This document shows positions 35,028 through 43,757 of a DNA stretch of 64,000 bases, one piece after another. The notes beneath the pieces were generated by a model. That model was given only the letters and a program-made list of their open reading frames with translations. It searched no databases and was not told the DNA's origin. This DNA is from Burkholderiales bacterium (lineage in GTDB: Bacteria; Pseudomonadota; Gammaproteobacteria; Burkholderiales; JAHFRG01): positions 35,322 through 99,321 of the forward strand of contig DASZZH010000023.1 of NCBI GenBank assembly GCA_035543335.1. Direction: 5' to 3'. Every line of letters starts with the position of its first letter. The stretch's first letter is position 1. A program made the translations under genes and the position numbers.

Positions 35028-35197
35028 AATTCACAACTGTGTACGAGAAAATAGAGATTGGGGTTGGCCTTGCCGCATCGTGCGTTTGACCAGGAGAGAG
35101 CCCAACTACTCGAATCTTATCATCAGCTTCCGCGCGCGAAGGAATTGATGAATTAGCGAAAACTCAAGTTGAATTAAATCCAGCCGGGGAGAAAATC

Positions 35198-36112
35198 ATG
35201 CGAAATCGGATAGTCATGGGTGTCCTGCTTGCCGCAATGCAGTTTTTGCCGCCGGGTTTGTTAGCGGCGGGGTTGCCACCGGATTATCGGCAGGTGCTTG
35301 CCTACCTCGACAAAAAGGGCGACTACAAGGATCACGTTTTCAAGGTGGGCATTCCGCGCAACGATCTGCAAGTGAACGTGGACGGCGTAGACACGCCGAC
35401 GACGTTCGGTTTTGACGGCTGGCTGGCGATGACGAAAGGCAAAAACGGCCTTGACGTGATGATGGGCGATCTCGTGCTTTTGCAGGACGAAGTCAATCCG
35501 GTGATGTCGGCCTTACTGGATAATGGGCTCGAAGTCACCGCATTGCATAACCATTTTTTCTGGGAAGAGCCGCGCATTTTCTGCATGCGCGTGCAAGGCC
35601 ATGGCAAAGCGATGGAACTGGCGAAAAAAGTAAAGCCCGCGCTGGATTTAATCGGCAACGACGCGGCCGGCGCCTCACAGTCGGAAAAAAGCGTTGATTT
35701 CGCTAAAGAGTCTTTGGATACCGCTGCGTTGTCGCGCATCATTGGCCATGCCGGCGAGCAAAACGGCCAAGTTTATAAAATCACCGTCGGTCGCGACGAC
35801 CTGAAGGTCAACGAAATGGGCGCGCGCATCAATTCGCGCATGGGACTCAACACCTGGGCGGTGTTTTACGGCAGCGACGAGCGGGCAGTAATCACGGGAG
35901 AGGTGGCGATGCTGGAAAACGAAGTGACGCCGGTGCTGCGCGCGCTGCGCGCGCACGAGCTGGATGTGGTGGCGATCCATCACCACATGACCGGCTCGCA
36001 GCCGATGGTGATTTTCCTGCATTACTGGGGCCAGGGGCAGGCCGTGAAACTTGCGGAAGGATTTAAATCGGCGCTTGATCAGCTCGGCCGCGGCGCAAAC
36101 CGCGTTCATTAA
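35198..36112 (+). CDS. DUF1259 (LppY/LpqO-like) exported protein
   Basis: A 304-residue protein with a signal peptide (cleavage around Ala24) and two tandem DUF1259 repeats, about 30-150 and 175-300. Both carry the paired signatures TALHNHFFWEEPRIFCMRV and VAIHHHMTGSQPMVIFLHYW. The closely spaced histidines suggest a metal or cofactor site, but no activity is known. GGGGAG lies about eight bases before the ATG. It stands alone between the deacetylase and mpl. Confidence 0.82.
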   Translation: MRNRIVMGVLLAAMQFLPPGLLAAGLPPDYRQVLAYLDKKGDYKDHVFKVGIPRNDLQVNVDGVDTPTTFGFDGWLAMTKGKNGLDVMMGDLVLLQDEVNPVMSALLDNGLEVTALHNHFFWEEPRIFCMRVQGHGKAMELAKKVKPALDLIGNDAAGASQSEKSVDFAKESLDTAALSRIIGHAGEQNGQVYKITVGRDDLKVNEMGARINSRMGLNTWAVFYGSDERAVITGEVAMLENEVTPVLRALRAHELDVVAIHHHMTGSQPMVIFLHYWGQGQAVKLAEGFKSALDQLGRGANRVH

Positions 36113-36290
36113 ATTCATGCGCGATTTAATCGCAAGGGGCACTGCGGTCGCACCACCCCAGTTTGAGACGCTAGGGTGGAAGACCCCGCTTCGGGCAAGA
36201 CCATTGCGTTGTTCCGCTGCACGCAAATGATACTGTGGTAAGGCGCCAGCGACTATACTGCACTTCTGCTGACGGCGGCGGCGTTTTTCC

Positions 36291-37679
36291 ATGCACATCC
36301 ATATTCTCGGCATCTGCGGCACCTTCATGGGCGGCCTTGCCATGCTTGCCAAGCAGGCGGGACACGAAGTCACCGGCTGCGACGCCAATGTCTACCCGCC
36401 GATGAGCACCCAGCTTCAAGCCCAAGGCATTGCACTCACGGAGGGTTATGCTGTCGGGCAAATCAGCCTTAAGCCCGATGTGTTCGTGATCGGCAATGTG
36501 ATTACCCGCGGCAATCCGCTGGTGGAGGAAATCCTGAATCGCGGGCTTCCCTATATTTCCGGCCCGCAGTGGCTGGCGGAGAATGTGCTGTGCGGCAAAT
36601 GGGTATTGGCGGTGGCCGGCACCCACGGCAAGACCACCACCGCTTCCATGCTGGCCTGGATTCTGGAAGATGCCGGACTTGATCCGGGCTTTCTCATCGG
36701 CGGCGTGCCGGAGAATTTCGGCATTTCCGCGCGGCTGTCATCCTTCACCCCCCATCCCTCTGCCGAGGGCGGGAGTGAGGGAGGATCCCCCTTTTTTGTA
36801 ATTGAAGCGGACGAATACGACACCGCTTTCTTCGACAAGCGCTCGAAATTCGTGCATTACCGTTCATGCACCACGGTGCTGAACAATCTGGAATTCGACC
36901 ACGCCGATATCTTCCCTGATCTTGCCGCCATCGAAACCCAGTTCCACCATCTGGTGCGCATGCTTCCCGCGAACGGCTTGATTGTCGCCAACGGCCGCGA
37001 CCAAAATCTCAAGCGCGTGCTTTCGCGCGGCTGCTGGACGCCGGTGGAATACTTTGGCATAGACCAGGGCTGGCAGGCAAAAGGCGCTGACGAAAGCTTT
37101 GCCGTGTGCGAAAAAAGCAGGGCGGTGGGCACGCTGAAGTGGCGGCTTCTGGGCGAACACAACCGTCTCAATGCGCTTGCGGCGCTGCTCGCTGCGCGTC
37201 ACGCCGGTGTGAAGGTGGCCACCGGTATCGCGGCGCTGGAAAAATTCCACAACGTGAAGCGGCGCATGGAGGTAAAAGGGGTGGTAAACGGGATTACCGT
37301 TTACGATGATTTTGCCCACCATCCCACCGCGATTCGCACCACGCTCGAAGGCCTGCGCGAAAAAGTAAACGGCGCGCGCATTATTGCGGTGCTGGAACCG
37401 CGCTCCAATACCATGAGAATGGGACTGATGAAAGAAGAGCTCGCGGCAAGCTTCGCCGCCGCGGACCGGGTGTTCTGCTATACGGCGAATCTCGGCTGGG
37501 ATGCCGCCGCCGTCCTCAAACCGCTGGGAACGCGGGCTCAAACTTGCAACGACTTGCAAAAGCTGTTGATCTCGATCGCGGAGACGGTCCGCCCCGGTGA
37601 CCATGTGCTTATCATGAGCAATGGCAGTTTCGGCGGCATTCACGAAAAACTACTCGACAAACTTCGTCTCCGGCCGTGA
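36291..37679 (+). CDS. mpl: UDP-N-acetylmuramate:L-alanyl-gamma-D-glutamyl-meso-diaminopimelate ligase
   Basis: Mpl reattaches the murein tripeptide to UDP-MurNAc in peptidoglycan recycling. The 462-residue Mur ligase has a Rossmann N-domain, ATP loop GTHGKTTT (110-117), the central EADEYDTAFFDKRSKFVHY (172-190) and the DDFAHHPTAI motif in the C-domain. Residues about 150-166 (SSFTPHPSAEGGSEGGS) are not expected in the family and are encoded by a palindromic repeat, an in-frame insertion in a loop just before a conserved strand. The stop is followed by a further palindrome. Confidence 0.94.
   Translation: MHIHILGICGTFMGGLAMLAKQAGHEVTGCDANVYPPMSTQLQAQGIALTEGYAVGQISLKPDVFVIGNVITRGNPLVEEILNRGLPYISGPQWLAENVLCGKWVLAVAGTHGKTTTASMLAWILEDAGLDPGFLIGGVPENFGISARLSSFTPHPSAEGGSEGGSPFFVIEADEYDTAFFDKRSKFVHYRSCTTVLNNLEFDHADIFPDLAAIETQFHHLVRMLPANGLIVANGRDQNLKRVLSRGCWTPVEYFGIDQGWQAKGADESFAVCEKSRAVGTLKWRLLGEHNRLNALAALLAARHAGVKVATGIAALEKFHNVKRRMEVKGVVNGITVYDDFAHHPTAIRTTLEGLREKVNGARIIAVLEPRSNTMRMGLMKEELAASFAAADRVFCYTANLGWDAAAVLKPLGTRAQTCNDLQKLLISIAETVRPGDHVLIMSNGSFGGIHEKLLDKLRLRP
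36739..36786. repeat. Palindromic repeat inserted in frame in mpl
   Basis: Imperfect inverted repeat with arms 36739-36760 and 36765-36786 around TGCC. It is of the CCTTCACCCC..CTC/GAGGG..GGAGGAT type seen between genes in many proteobacteria. Here it is translated, giving the Pro/Gly/Ser/Glu-rich loop of Mpl without breaking the frame. Confidence 0.6.
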
Positions 37680-37688
37680 TACTTCGTT

Positions 37689-37746
37689 GCGCGAAAATTT
37701 GCTTGCTTACATACTTTTCTGTATGCCGTGCTGCGCAAATTCGCGC
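37689..37746. repeat. Compound palindrome downstream of mpl
   Basis: Arms GCGCGAAAATTTGC (37689-37702) and GCAAATTCGCGC (37735-37746) pair with one bulged base. They enclose an inner CATAC-TTTTCT-GTATG hairpin (37710-37725), and GCCTCGTCT follows. The plan matches the palindrome at 15471-15569. It may stop transcription after mpl. Confidence 0.5.
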
Positions 37747-37862
37747 GCGCCTCGTCTGACGACCGAATACTCATTTCTCGTGTAGTTTTGTTTTTTGTTG
37801 CGCCCGACCGAAATCGCCCAATAGTCCTATCGGCCCCTCAACGTCTCAGCTCCAGCTTGCGG

Positions 37863-38435
37863 ATGGGAACAATCGTCTATATCCACGGCTTCAACAGCTC
37901 ATCGGCCTCGGTGAAAGCGCGGCTGCTACGCGAATACCTGCAAGACCGCGGATATGCCGATGAATTTCTGGCGTCCGATCTGCCGCATTGGCCCAGCCGG
38001 GCAATAGCCAAGCTGGAATCGGAAATCCGCCGCCGCGATCCCAAAACAATTACCCTGATAGGCAGCTCACTGGGCGGGCACTATGCAACCTGGCTTGCGG
38101 AAAAACATGCTCTGCGGGCAGTAGTGGTGAATCCCGCGGTGAACCCGCACCTTTTGCTTGCGCCTGCCCTCGGGCCGCAGAAGAATCTTTACACCGGCGG
38201 GGAATACCAGTTCACGCCACAGCATCTCAGGGAACTTGAGCAATCCAACATCGCCGCCATCACCCGGCCCGAGCGCTACCTTTTGCTGGTGCAGACCGGC
38301 GACGAGATGCTTGATTACCGCCATGCCGTGGAGAAATACCGGGGCGCAAAGCAGGTGGTAATTGAAGGCGGCGACCACGGTTTTCAGAATTTCTCCGACC
38401 ATATTCCCCTAATCCTGGAGTTTGCCGGAAAATAA
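37863..38435 (+). CDS. YqiA/YcfP family alpha/beta-fold esterase
   Basis: A 190-residue small esterase with the oxyanion motif YIHGFNSSS (6-14), nucleophile elbow GSSLGG (Ser69), an Asp in QTGDEMLDY and the catalytic His in GGDHGF. Length and motif spacing match YqiA. The frame is open upstream to 37728, but that stretch lies in repeat-derived sequence, and the ATG at 37863 gives the standard MGTIVYIHGF start. There is no clear ribosome site. Natural substrate unknown. Confidence 0.85.
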   Translation: MGTIVYIHGFNSSSASVKARLLREYLQDRGYADEFLASDLPHWPSRAIAKLESEIRRRDPKTITLIGSSLGGHYATWLAEKHALRAVVVNPAVNPHLLLAPALGPQKNLYTGGEYQFTPQHLRELEQSNIAAITRPERYLLLVQTGDEMLDYRHAVEKYRGAKQVVIEGGDHGFQNFSDHIPLILEFAGK

Positions 38436-38505
38436 TTCCTGCGCTCCTGGAGTATAATTTCAGAATTCCAATTCCTGTTTTGCGGCGCTTGCCTGCGTGA
38501 TTTCC

Positions 38506-40353
38506 ATGAACGTTTTTTACGAAGAAGACGGCGCTTTCAGGGTGGGCGCCATCCTTGCCGATAACGGAACCACGCTGCAGGTCGAGGCCGCGCACGGCAA
38601 GCGCAGCAAAATCAAGGCGGCGGCGTTGTTGTTCCGTTTTGAGCAGCCCGGGTTAAACGGCTTCATGGAACGCGCGCAGCAGGCGGTGGACGACATCGAT
38701 GTGGATTTTCTGTGGTCCTGCTGCGGCGAGGCGGAGTTTGGCTACGATACTTTGGCGCGCGAATACTTCGGTCGCCCACCCGGTCCAATCGAGTCTGCCG
38801 CCCTGCTCATGCGTTTGCACGGCTCGCCCATGTATTTTTACAGGAAAGGCCGCGGCCGCTACCAGGCGGCGGCGCCGGACGCGCTTAAAGCGGCCTTGGC
38901 CAGCATCGAGAAAAAACGCAAGCAGGCCGCGCAGCAGGTCGCGTATGTGGAGCAGTTAACGGCGTTCAAGCTGCCGGCGGAATTCGGTACTATGCTCCCC
39001 AAGCTGCTCTACCACCCGGATCGGGCCGGTATCGAGTACAAGGCGCTGGAAGCGGCGAGTGCGGCGACGCATCTTACTCATGCGCAGCTTATCGAAAAAT
39101 GCGGCGCCATTTCGTCATCGCACGATTACCACATCCAGCGCTTCCTGTTCGAGTATTTTCCCGAAGGCGCCGGTTTCGGCGACATCGGCGAAATCATCGA
39201 GCCGCAGGCGCTGCCGCTTGCCGAAGTTACCGCATTCAGCATCGACGATGCGGCCACCACGGAAATCGACGACGCGTTTTCGGTAAAACGCCTCAAAAAC
39301 GGCAATTGGCGCATCGGCGTGCACATCGCGGCGCCGGCTTTGGGGTTGGCGCCGGGATCAAAGCTTGATGCAATTGCGGCGCGACGGCTTTCCACGGTGT
39401 ATATGCCGGAAGGCAAAATTACCATGCTGCCGGAAGCGGTGATTGAGCGTTTTACTCTGGCCGGAGGGCGGTCCTGCCCGGCGCTGTCGCTTTATCTGGA
39501 CGTGCTACCGGAAGATTTTACCGCCGTTTCATCGGAAACCCGGGTTGAGCGCGTGCCCATCGCGGCGAATTTACGGCACGCAGAACTGGAGCGAAAATTC
39601 AATGAGGCTGCGCTCGCCGCAGGCGAGACCGGCTTTCCCTTCGGGAGCGAGCTGAAACTGCTGTGGCAGTTTGCCGAAAGCTTGCAAAAATCGCGGGGCC
39701 AGAACGAAACGGCGCCGCCGCCCGCGGATTACCACTTCACCATTGAGAACGGCCGGGTCACAATCACCGATCGCAAGCGCGGGACACCCATCGACAAGCT
39801 GGTCTCCGAGCTGATGATTTATGTGAACAGCGCCTGGGGCAAGCTGCTGGCCGAAAAGGGCATAGCCGCGATTTATCGCACACAGTACAACGGCAAGGTG
39901 AAAATGAGCACCGCACCGGGCGAGCACCAGGGTTTGGGCGTGGAGCAATACCTGTGGGCGAGCTCGCCGCTGCGGCGCTATGTGGATCTCATCAATCAAC
40001 GCCAGCTGGTTGCCGGGCTCAAGGGAGAACCGCCGCCTTATGCCAGAAACAGCGAGCGGCTTTTGATTGCCATGCGCGATTTTGAGCTGGCCTATGAAAC
40101 GTATGCCAACTTCCAGCGCACCATGGAACGCTATTGGTGCCTGCGCTGGATAATCCAGGAAGCCGCGGGCCTCACTCCCGCTACGGTGGTGCGGGAAAAT
40201 CTGGTGAAAATCGATCGGCTGCCGCTTTTTTGCCGGGTGCCTTCGCTGCCCGAGCTGCCTACCGGCAGCCGGGTCGAAGTGGAAATTTCGGCTATAGATT
40301 TTCTTGAGCTAAGCTTTGCCTGCCATTATAAAAGGATGCTGGAAACGCAGTGA
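38506..40353 (+). CDS. RNB-domain (RNase II family) exoribonuclease
   Basis: A 615-residue 3'-5' exoribonuclease of the RNase II superfamily. An N-terminal region of about 200 residues with Lys/Arg-rich helices precedes the RNB domain. The catalytic acidic cluster is AFSIDDAATTEIDDAFSV (about 243-260), and a later SSPLRRYVDLINQRQL motif is typical of RNase II/R. The C-terminal S1 domain is short. I start at ATG 38506 (MNVFYEEDG), since a GTG at 38497 lacks support. It is the shorter betaproteobacterial RNB protein rather than a classic RNase R. A nested repeat element begins 54 bases after its stop. Confidence 0.87.
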   Translation: MNVFYEEDGAFRVGAILADNGTTLQVEAAHGKRSKIKAAALLFRFEQPGLNGFMERAQQAVDDIDVDFLWSCCGEAEFGYDTLAREYFGRPPGPIESAALLMRLHGSPMYFYRKGRGRYQAAAPDALKAALASIEKKRKQAAQQVAYVEQLTAFKLPAEFGTMLPKLLYHPDRAGIEYKALEAASAATHLTHAQLIEKCGAISSSHDYHIQRFLFEYFPEGAGFGDIGEIIEPQALPLAEVTAFSIDDAATTEIDDAFSVKRLKNGNWRIGVHIAAPALGLAPGSKLDAIAARRLSTVYMPEGKITMLPEAVIERFTLAGGRSCPALSLYLDVLPEDFTAVSSETRVERVPIAANLRHAELERKFNEAALAAGETGFPFGSELKLLWQFAESLQKSRGQNETAPPPADYHFTIENGRVTITDRKRGTPIDKLVSELMIYVNSAWGKLLAEKGIAAIYRTQYNGKVKMSTAPGEHQGLGVEQYLWASSPLRRYVDLINQRQLVAGLKGEPPPYARNSERLLIAMRDFELAYETYANFQRTMERYWCLRWIIQEAAGLTPATVVRENLVKIDRLPLFCRVPSLPELPTGSRVEVEISAIDFLELSFACHYKRMLETQ

Positions 40354-40407
40354 CAGGACACATTTTGTTGCTTACAATGCAGCATCTGCATCTGTCGCCC
40401 GGGGTAA

Positions 40408-41053
40408 GGAATCTCTGATTGAATCCTACATGAGGCGCGTTGCGAGCAAAAAGCGGATGAGCGCAAGGCGCGCGACGCAGGTCGTAGCCCGGACTACGAC
40501 GCCGAGGAGGGCCCGCATAGCGTCGCACCTGCGAAGCTGTGCAGTGAAGCGGGCCAACCGCTCGCCTTCGCGGTCGCACGTGCCGAGGCTCCACGCTCCG
40601 GCGAGCACGCCGCGCACGCCGCTTTTTTCCGCAACCCGGAGGGACGGGGCGTTAAGGGCGTCATGCTTTGTCGCTCGTCTCTGGTTTGGCATTAAGGAAC
40701 CTCTGAACAAGTCCCGCGTGACCACGACGACGGCTTGGCGGGATGGGATGCAAGAAAGGCGACGACGCGAAGGGTCGCTCCCCTTCGCGAGGAGTCTGAC
40801 ACCGCAGACCGCCCGCCAAGCCCCGTCCCGTGAGGGTTGCGGCGGAATCGGGCGCTCGCTTTGTCGCGCTCCTCGGCTTCGTAGTCCCGGCTACGACCTT
40901 CGTCGCGCTTCGCGTGATCATCCCGATTCCGCCAGCAACGCGGCTCACGAAGGACTTATTCAGAGGTTCCTTAACCAAACGGCGCTCTTCGCTTCGCGCC
41001 TGCCGCCCTTAACCCAACCGTCGCCGCCCATGCTGGACTCAATCAGAGGTTCC
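40408..41053. mobile_element. Non-coding inverted-repeat element (outer copy), IS-derived or MITE-like
   Basis: A 646-base element bounded by 19-base inverted ends GGAATCTCTGATTGAATCC (40408-40426) and GGACTCAATCAGAGGTTCC (41035-41053). It has no convincing gene. The interior is GC-rich and full of short inverted repeats, including a CCGCAACCCGGAGGGACGG core (about 40632-40650) shared with the elements at 45598 and 49632. A second element (40696-40970) sits inside it. It fills the spacer between the RNB gene and tonB. Confidence 0.7.
40696..40970. mobile_element. Nested inner inverted-repeat element
   Basis: A 275-base element with ends GGAACCTCTGAACAAGTCC (40696-40714) and GGACTTATTCAGAGGTTCC (40952-40970), one mismatch between arms. 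TTAA flanks it on both sides (40692-40695, 40971-40974), consistent with a 4-base target duplication. Insertion inside the older outer element shows the family has been mobile. Confidence 0.7.
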
Positions 41054-41120
41054 CTAGGTGCGTTTCGATATCACATCGCTGAAACACGCGGCCGTATCAC
41101 TAAGCAATAAGATTACTCTG

Positions 41121-41981
41121 ATGGACGTTGCCACGCGCCTGCAAGTGGCGATGTTTCTCTCCTTCACCCTGCATTCGATTTTACTGCTCGGCGTCACCTT
41201 CACGTTTCCCGAGGCGCCCAAGCGCAGCCATGACGGCCTGCCGCTGGAAGTGGTGCTGGTGAACAGCAAGACCGTTTCCAAGCCGCTGCAGCCGGATGCG
41301 CTGGCACAGGCCAACCTCGATGGCGGCGGCAATGTCGATCAGAAGCGCCGCGCCAAAAGCCTGCTGCCGGTGCTGAAGAAAAAGCAGGAGGTCCCCGACC
41401 AGCTCGTGCAAGCGCAGCGCCGGTTGAAAGAGCTTGAAGCGCAGTCACAGAAGCTGTTGACGCAAGTCCAGTCTGCCAAAAAACTCGAGCAGATGGAAAG
41501 CAAGCCCCAGCCCAAGCAGCAGAAGGTGGAAAGCCCCAGCGCCATGGATCTGATGCAAAGGAGCCTGGAAGCGGTGCGGCTGGAAGCGGAAATCGCCAGG
41601 GAGCGCGAAGAATACCAGCAGCAGCCGCGGCGCATGTTCATTGGCGCGCGCACCCGGGAATATGCGTTTACCCGCTATGTGGACGACTGGCGCATCAAGG
41701 TAGAGCGCGTCGGCAATCTCAATTACCCGGACGCGGCGAGGCGCCAGAAAATTTACGGCAGCCTCGTGCTCACCGTGTCCATCAAGGCCGACGGCACGGT
41801 GGAAAACGTGGAAATCAACCGCCCTTCCGGCAATAAAATCCTGGATGCCGCGGCCATCCGCATCGTCGAGCTGTCGAGTCCGTTTGCGCCGTTTCCCGAG
41901 GAAATGCGCAAGAAAGTGGATATCCTAAGCATCACCCGCACCTGGACCTTCACTCACAGCGATCAGTTGGTGGGGGAGTGA
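41121..41981 (+). CDS. tonB: TonB-like energy transducer
   Basis: An inner-membrane protein of 286 residues with one N-terminal anchor helix (MFLSFTLHSILLLGVTFTF). A long charged, Gln/Lys-rich periplasmic linker with coiled-coil character follows (about 70-170), then a C-terminal TonB domain (about 200-286) with YPDAARRQKIYGSLVLTVSI and the closing helix-strand. It would couple proton motive force to outer-membrane transport; no exbB or exbD is adjacent. The start is uncertain: a GTG at 41058 would add 21 residues and has AGAGG upstream, supplied by the end of the repeat element. The aroE gene follows after six bases. Confidence 0.82.
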   Translation: MDVATRLQVAMFLSFTLHSILLLGVTFTFPEAPKRSHDGLPLEVVLVNSKTVSKPLQPDALAQANLDGGGNVDQKRRAKSLLPVLKKKQEVPDQLVQAQRRLKELEAQSQKLLTQVQSAKKLEQMESKPQPKQQKVESPSAMDLMQRSLEAVRLEAEIAREREEYQQQPRRMFIGARTREYAFTRYVDDWRIKVERVGNLNYPDAARRQKIYGSLVLTVSIKADGTVENVEINRPSGNKILDAAAIRIVELSSPFAPFPEEMRKKVDILSITRTWTFTHSDQLVGE

Positions 41982-41987
41982 TTCCCT

Positions 41988-42824
41988 ATGACTGACCGCT
42001 ACGCCGTCATCGGCAACCCCATTTCCCACAGCAAATCACCCATGATACATACCGAGTTCGCGCGGCAAACCGGGCAGGATATTGTCTATACTGCCATCCT
42101 CGCCACCACCGAAAATTTCGTGAGCACGGTGCTGGATTTCCTGCACGCCGGCGGCAAGGGCATGAATGTCACCGTGCCGTTCAAGGAGCAAGCTTGGAAA
42201 TATCTCGCAACTGACATCACGAATCGCGCAATTGACGCAGAGGCGGTCAATACGCTGGACTTCCGTGACAATAAAATTATCGGCGACAATACCGATGGCG
42301 CGGGTTTGCTGCGTGATATCCAGAATAATCTCGGTTTTCCCATTACGGGTAAACGCGTCTTGCTGATGGGTGCGGGCGGGGCCGCGCACGGCGTAATGAC
42401 GCCTTTGTTATACGAGAAGCCAGAAATCTTGGTAATTGCCAACCGTACTTTGGAAAAGGCCAACCAAATGGTAGCCAAAGTTCAGCAGCACGCAAGCTTT
42501 TCGTTGCACAGCATCACAAGCAGCCCCTATTCTAATCTTGCTGAAAACAAGTTCGATATTGTCATTAACGCCACTTCCAGCAGCTTGAGCGGCGAACTAC
42601 CGCCGCTGCCTGAAAAACTTTTCGCATCCAACGCGCTCGCCTACGACCTGATGTATGGCGGGGGGCTCACTCCTTTCCTGCGGTTTGCACAGGCACAAGG
42701 CGCCGCCAGGCTTGCCGACGGCTTGGGCATGCTGGTGGAGCAGGCGGCGGAGTCGTTTTATTTCTGGCGCGGCGTGCGCCCCGATACCCGTCCGGTCATC
42801 GCCAAACTTAAAGGTAAGGAGTAA
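41988..42824 (+). CDS. aroE: Shikimate dehydrogenase (NADP+)
   Basis: AroE reduces 3-dehydroshikimate to shikimate on the way to chorismate, which also feeds the chorismatase of the pigment cluster. The 278-residue protein has the substrate motif NPISHSKSP (10-18), catalytic Lys66 in NVTVPFKE, NTDGAG with the partner Asp, and the NADP loop GAGGAAHG. Its last codons (GKE and TAA) are formed by a heptad repeat that continues downstream, and YbeY ends the same way. Confidence 0.95.
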   Translation: MTDRYAVIGNPISHSKSPMIHTEFARQTGQDIVYTAILATTENFVSTVLDFLHAGGKGMNVTVPFKEQAWKYLATDITNRAIDAEAVNTLDFRDNKIIGDNTDGAGLLRDIQNNLGFPITGKRVLLMGAGGAAHGVMTPLLYEKPEILVIANRTLEKANQMVAKVQQHASFSLHSITSSPYSNLAENKFDIVINATSSSLSGELPPLPEKLFASNALAYDLMYGGGLTPFLRFAQAQGAARLADGLGMLVEQAAESFYFWRGVRPDTRPVIAKLKGKE

Positions 42825-42906
42825 GGGGTGAGGGGTAAGGGGTTTAAGAACCAGACTTTGTTCTTCCTGCACTTTTACTCCATACCCCTTACTCTTTACT
42901 CCTCAC
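42812..42906. repeat. G-rich heptad repeat with inverted C-rich partner
   Basis: From the end of aroE, units GGTAA, GGAGTAA, GGGGTGA, GGGGTAA and GGGG run in tandem with a 7-base period (42813-42842). After about 35 bases the opposite-strand version (CCCCTTACTCTTTACTCC, 42884-42901) appears just before mtgA. The tract could form a hairpin, and its four G-tracts fit a G-quadruplex pattern. Confidence 0.65.
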
Positions 42907-42907
42907 G

Positions 42908-43606
42908 ATGTTGAAGATTTTATGGCGTTGCCTTCTGGCCGCGGTCGCGCTGGTGGTTGCGGCAGTGCTTCTCTATCAGTTGTGGATTATGGGTCACATC
43001 TGGTACTGGGTGGACCACAATCCGGAAAAAAGCGCGTTCATGCTGTCGCGCTTGGAAGACCTGCAAAGCAAAAAACCGGAAGCCGATCTCAGGCACCAAT
43101 GGGTGGCTTACAACCGCATTTCGGTTCATCTTAAGCGCGCTATCATCGCGGCGGAAGACGCCAGATTCCTCGAACACGAAGGTTTCGACTGGGAGGGGAT
43201 ACAAAAGGCCTATGAGAAAAACCTGAAGAAAGGGAAAATCGTCGGCGGCGGCTCCACCATCAGCCAGCAGCTGGCGAAAAACCTGTTCCTCTCCGGCCGG
43301 CGCAGCCCGTGGCGCAAGGCCGAGGAAGCATTGATTACCCTGATGCTGGAAACAGCGATGGACAAGCAGCGCATCCTCGAGATTTATCTCAACATCATCG
43401 AATGGGGCAACGGTATTTTCGGTGCGGAAGCCGCGGCGCGGCATTACTTCGGCGTTTCCGCCGCGGCGCTTAACCGCGAGCAGGCGGCACGGCTGGCGGC
43501 GATGGTGCCGAACCCCCGTTTTTACGACCGCAACCGCAGCACGCCCTGGCTCAACCGCAAGACCGACATCATTCTCGAGCGCATGAGCGCGGCCCAGGTG
43601 CCGTGA
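42908..43606 (+). CDS. mtgA: Monofunctional biosynthetic peptidoglycan transglycosylase
   Basis: MtgA polymerises lipid II into glycan strands at the periplasmic face. The 232-residue GT51 protein has one N-terminal membrane helix (about 8-30). The GT51 motifs are AIIAAEDARFLEHEGFDW, with the catalytic Glu, and GGSTISQQLAKNLFLS, followed by EEALITLMLE and EIYLNIIEWG. There is no transpeptidase domain. Confidence 0.95.
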   Translation: MLKILWRCLLAAVALVVAAVLLYQLWIMGHIWYWVDHNPEKSAFMLSRLEDLQSKKPEADLRHQWVAYNRISVHLKRAIIAAEDARFLEHEGFDWEGIQKAYEKNLKKGKIVGGGSTISQQLAKNLFLSGRRSPWRKAEEALITLMLETAMDKQRILEIYLNIIEWGNGIFGAEAAARHYFGVSAAALNREQAARLAAMVPNPRFYDRNRSTPWLNRKTDIILERMSAAQVP

Positions 43607-43640
43607 ACGCTCTTTCGCGCAAAAAAATCCCGCTTCGCCG

Positions 43641-43669
43641 TTAAGAAACACGGCCAAATATCCTATAAT
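43641..43669 (+). promoter_or_regulatory. Putative sigma-70 promoter of mgtE
   Basis: TTAAGA (43641-43646) and a perfect TATAAT (43664-43669) with a 17-base spacer, 88 bases before the mgtE ATG. The remaining leader (about 80 bases) is too short for an M-box type magnesium riboswitch. Confidence 0.5.
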
Positions 43670-43757
43670 TCGCGCAACAACGCGCTGGGCGAAATGTGCC
43701 GCCCAAGCGCGACCCATCCCACCGGCGCGCGGCTTGCGCCATTGACGGAAGCGGACC

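Noticed and set aside
40316..41110. A 264-codon plus-strand frame through the 40.4 kb element
   Set aside because: It starts inside the RNB gene in another phase and runs through inverted-repeat sequence; its Arg/Ser-rich composition is repeat-derived. It was considered as a possible transposase, but there is no DDE pattern.
43680..43757. Magnesium riboswitch ahead of mgtE
   Set aside because: The leader after the promoter is only about 80 bases and shows no M-box-like fold or terminator.
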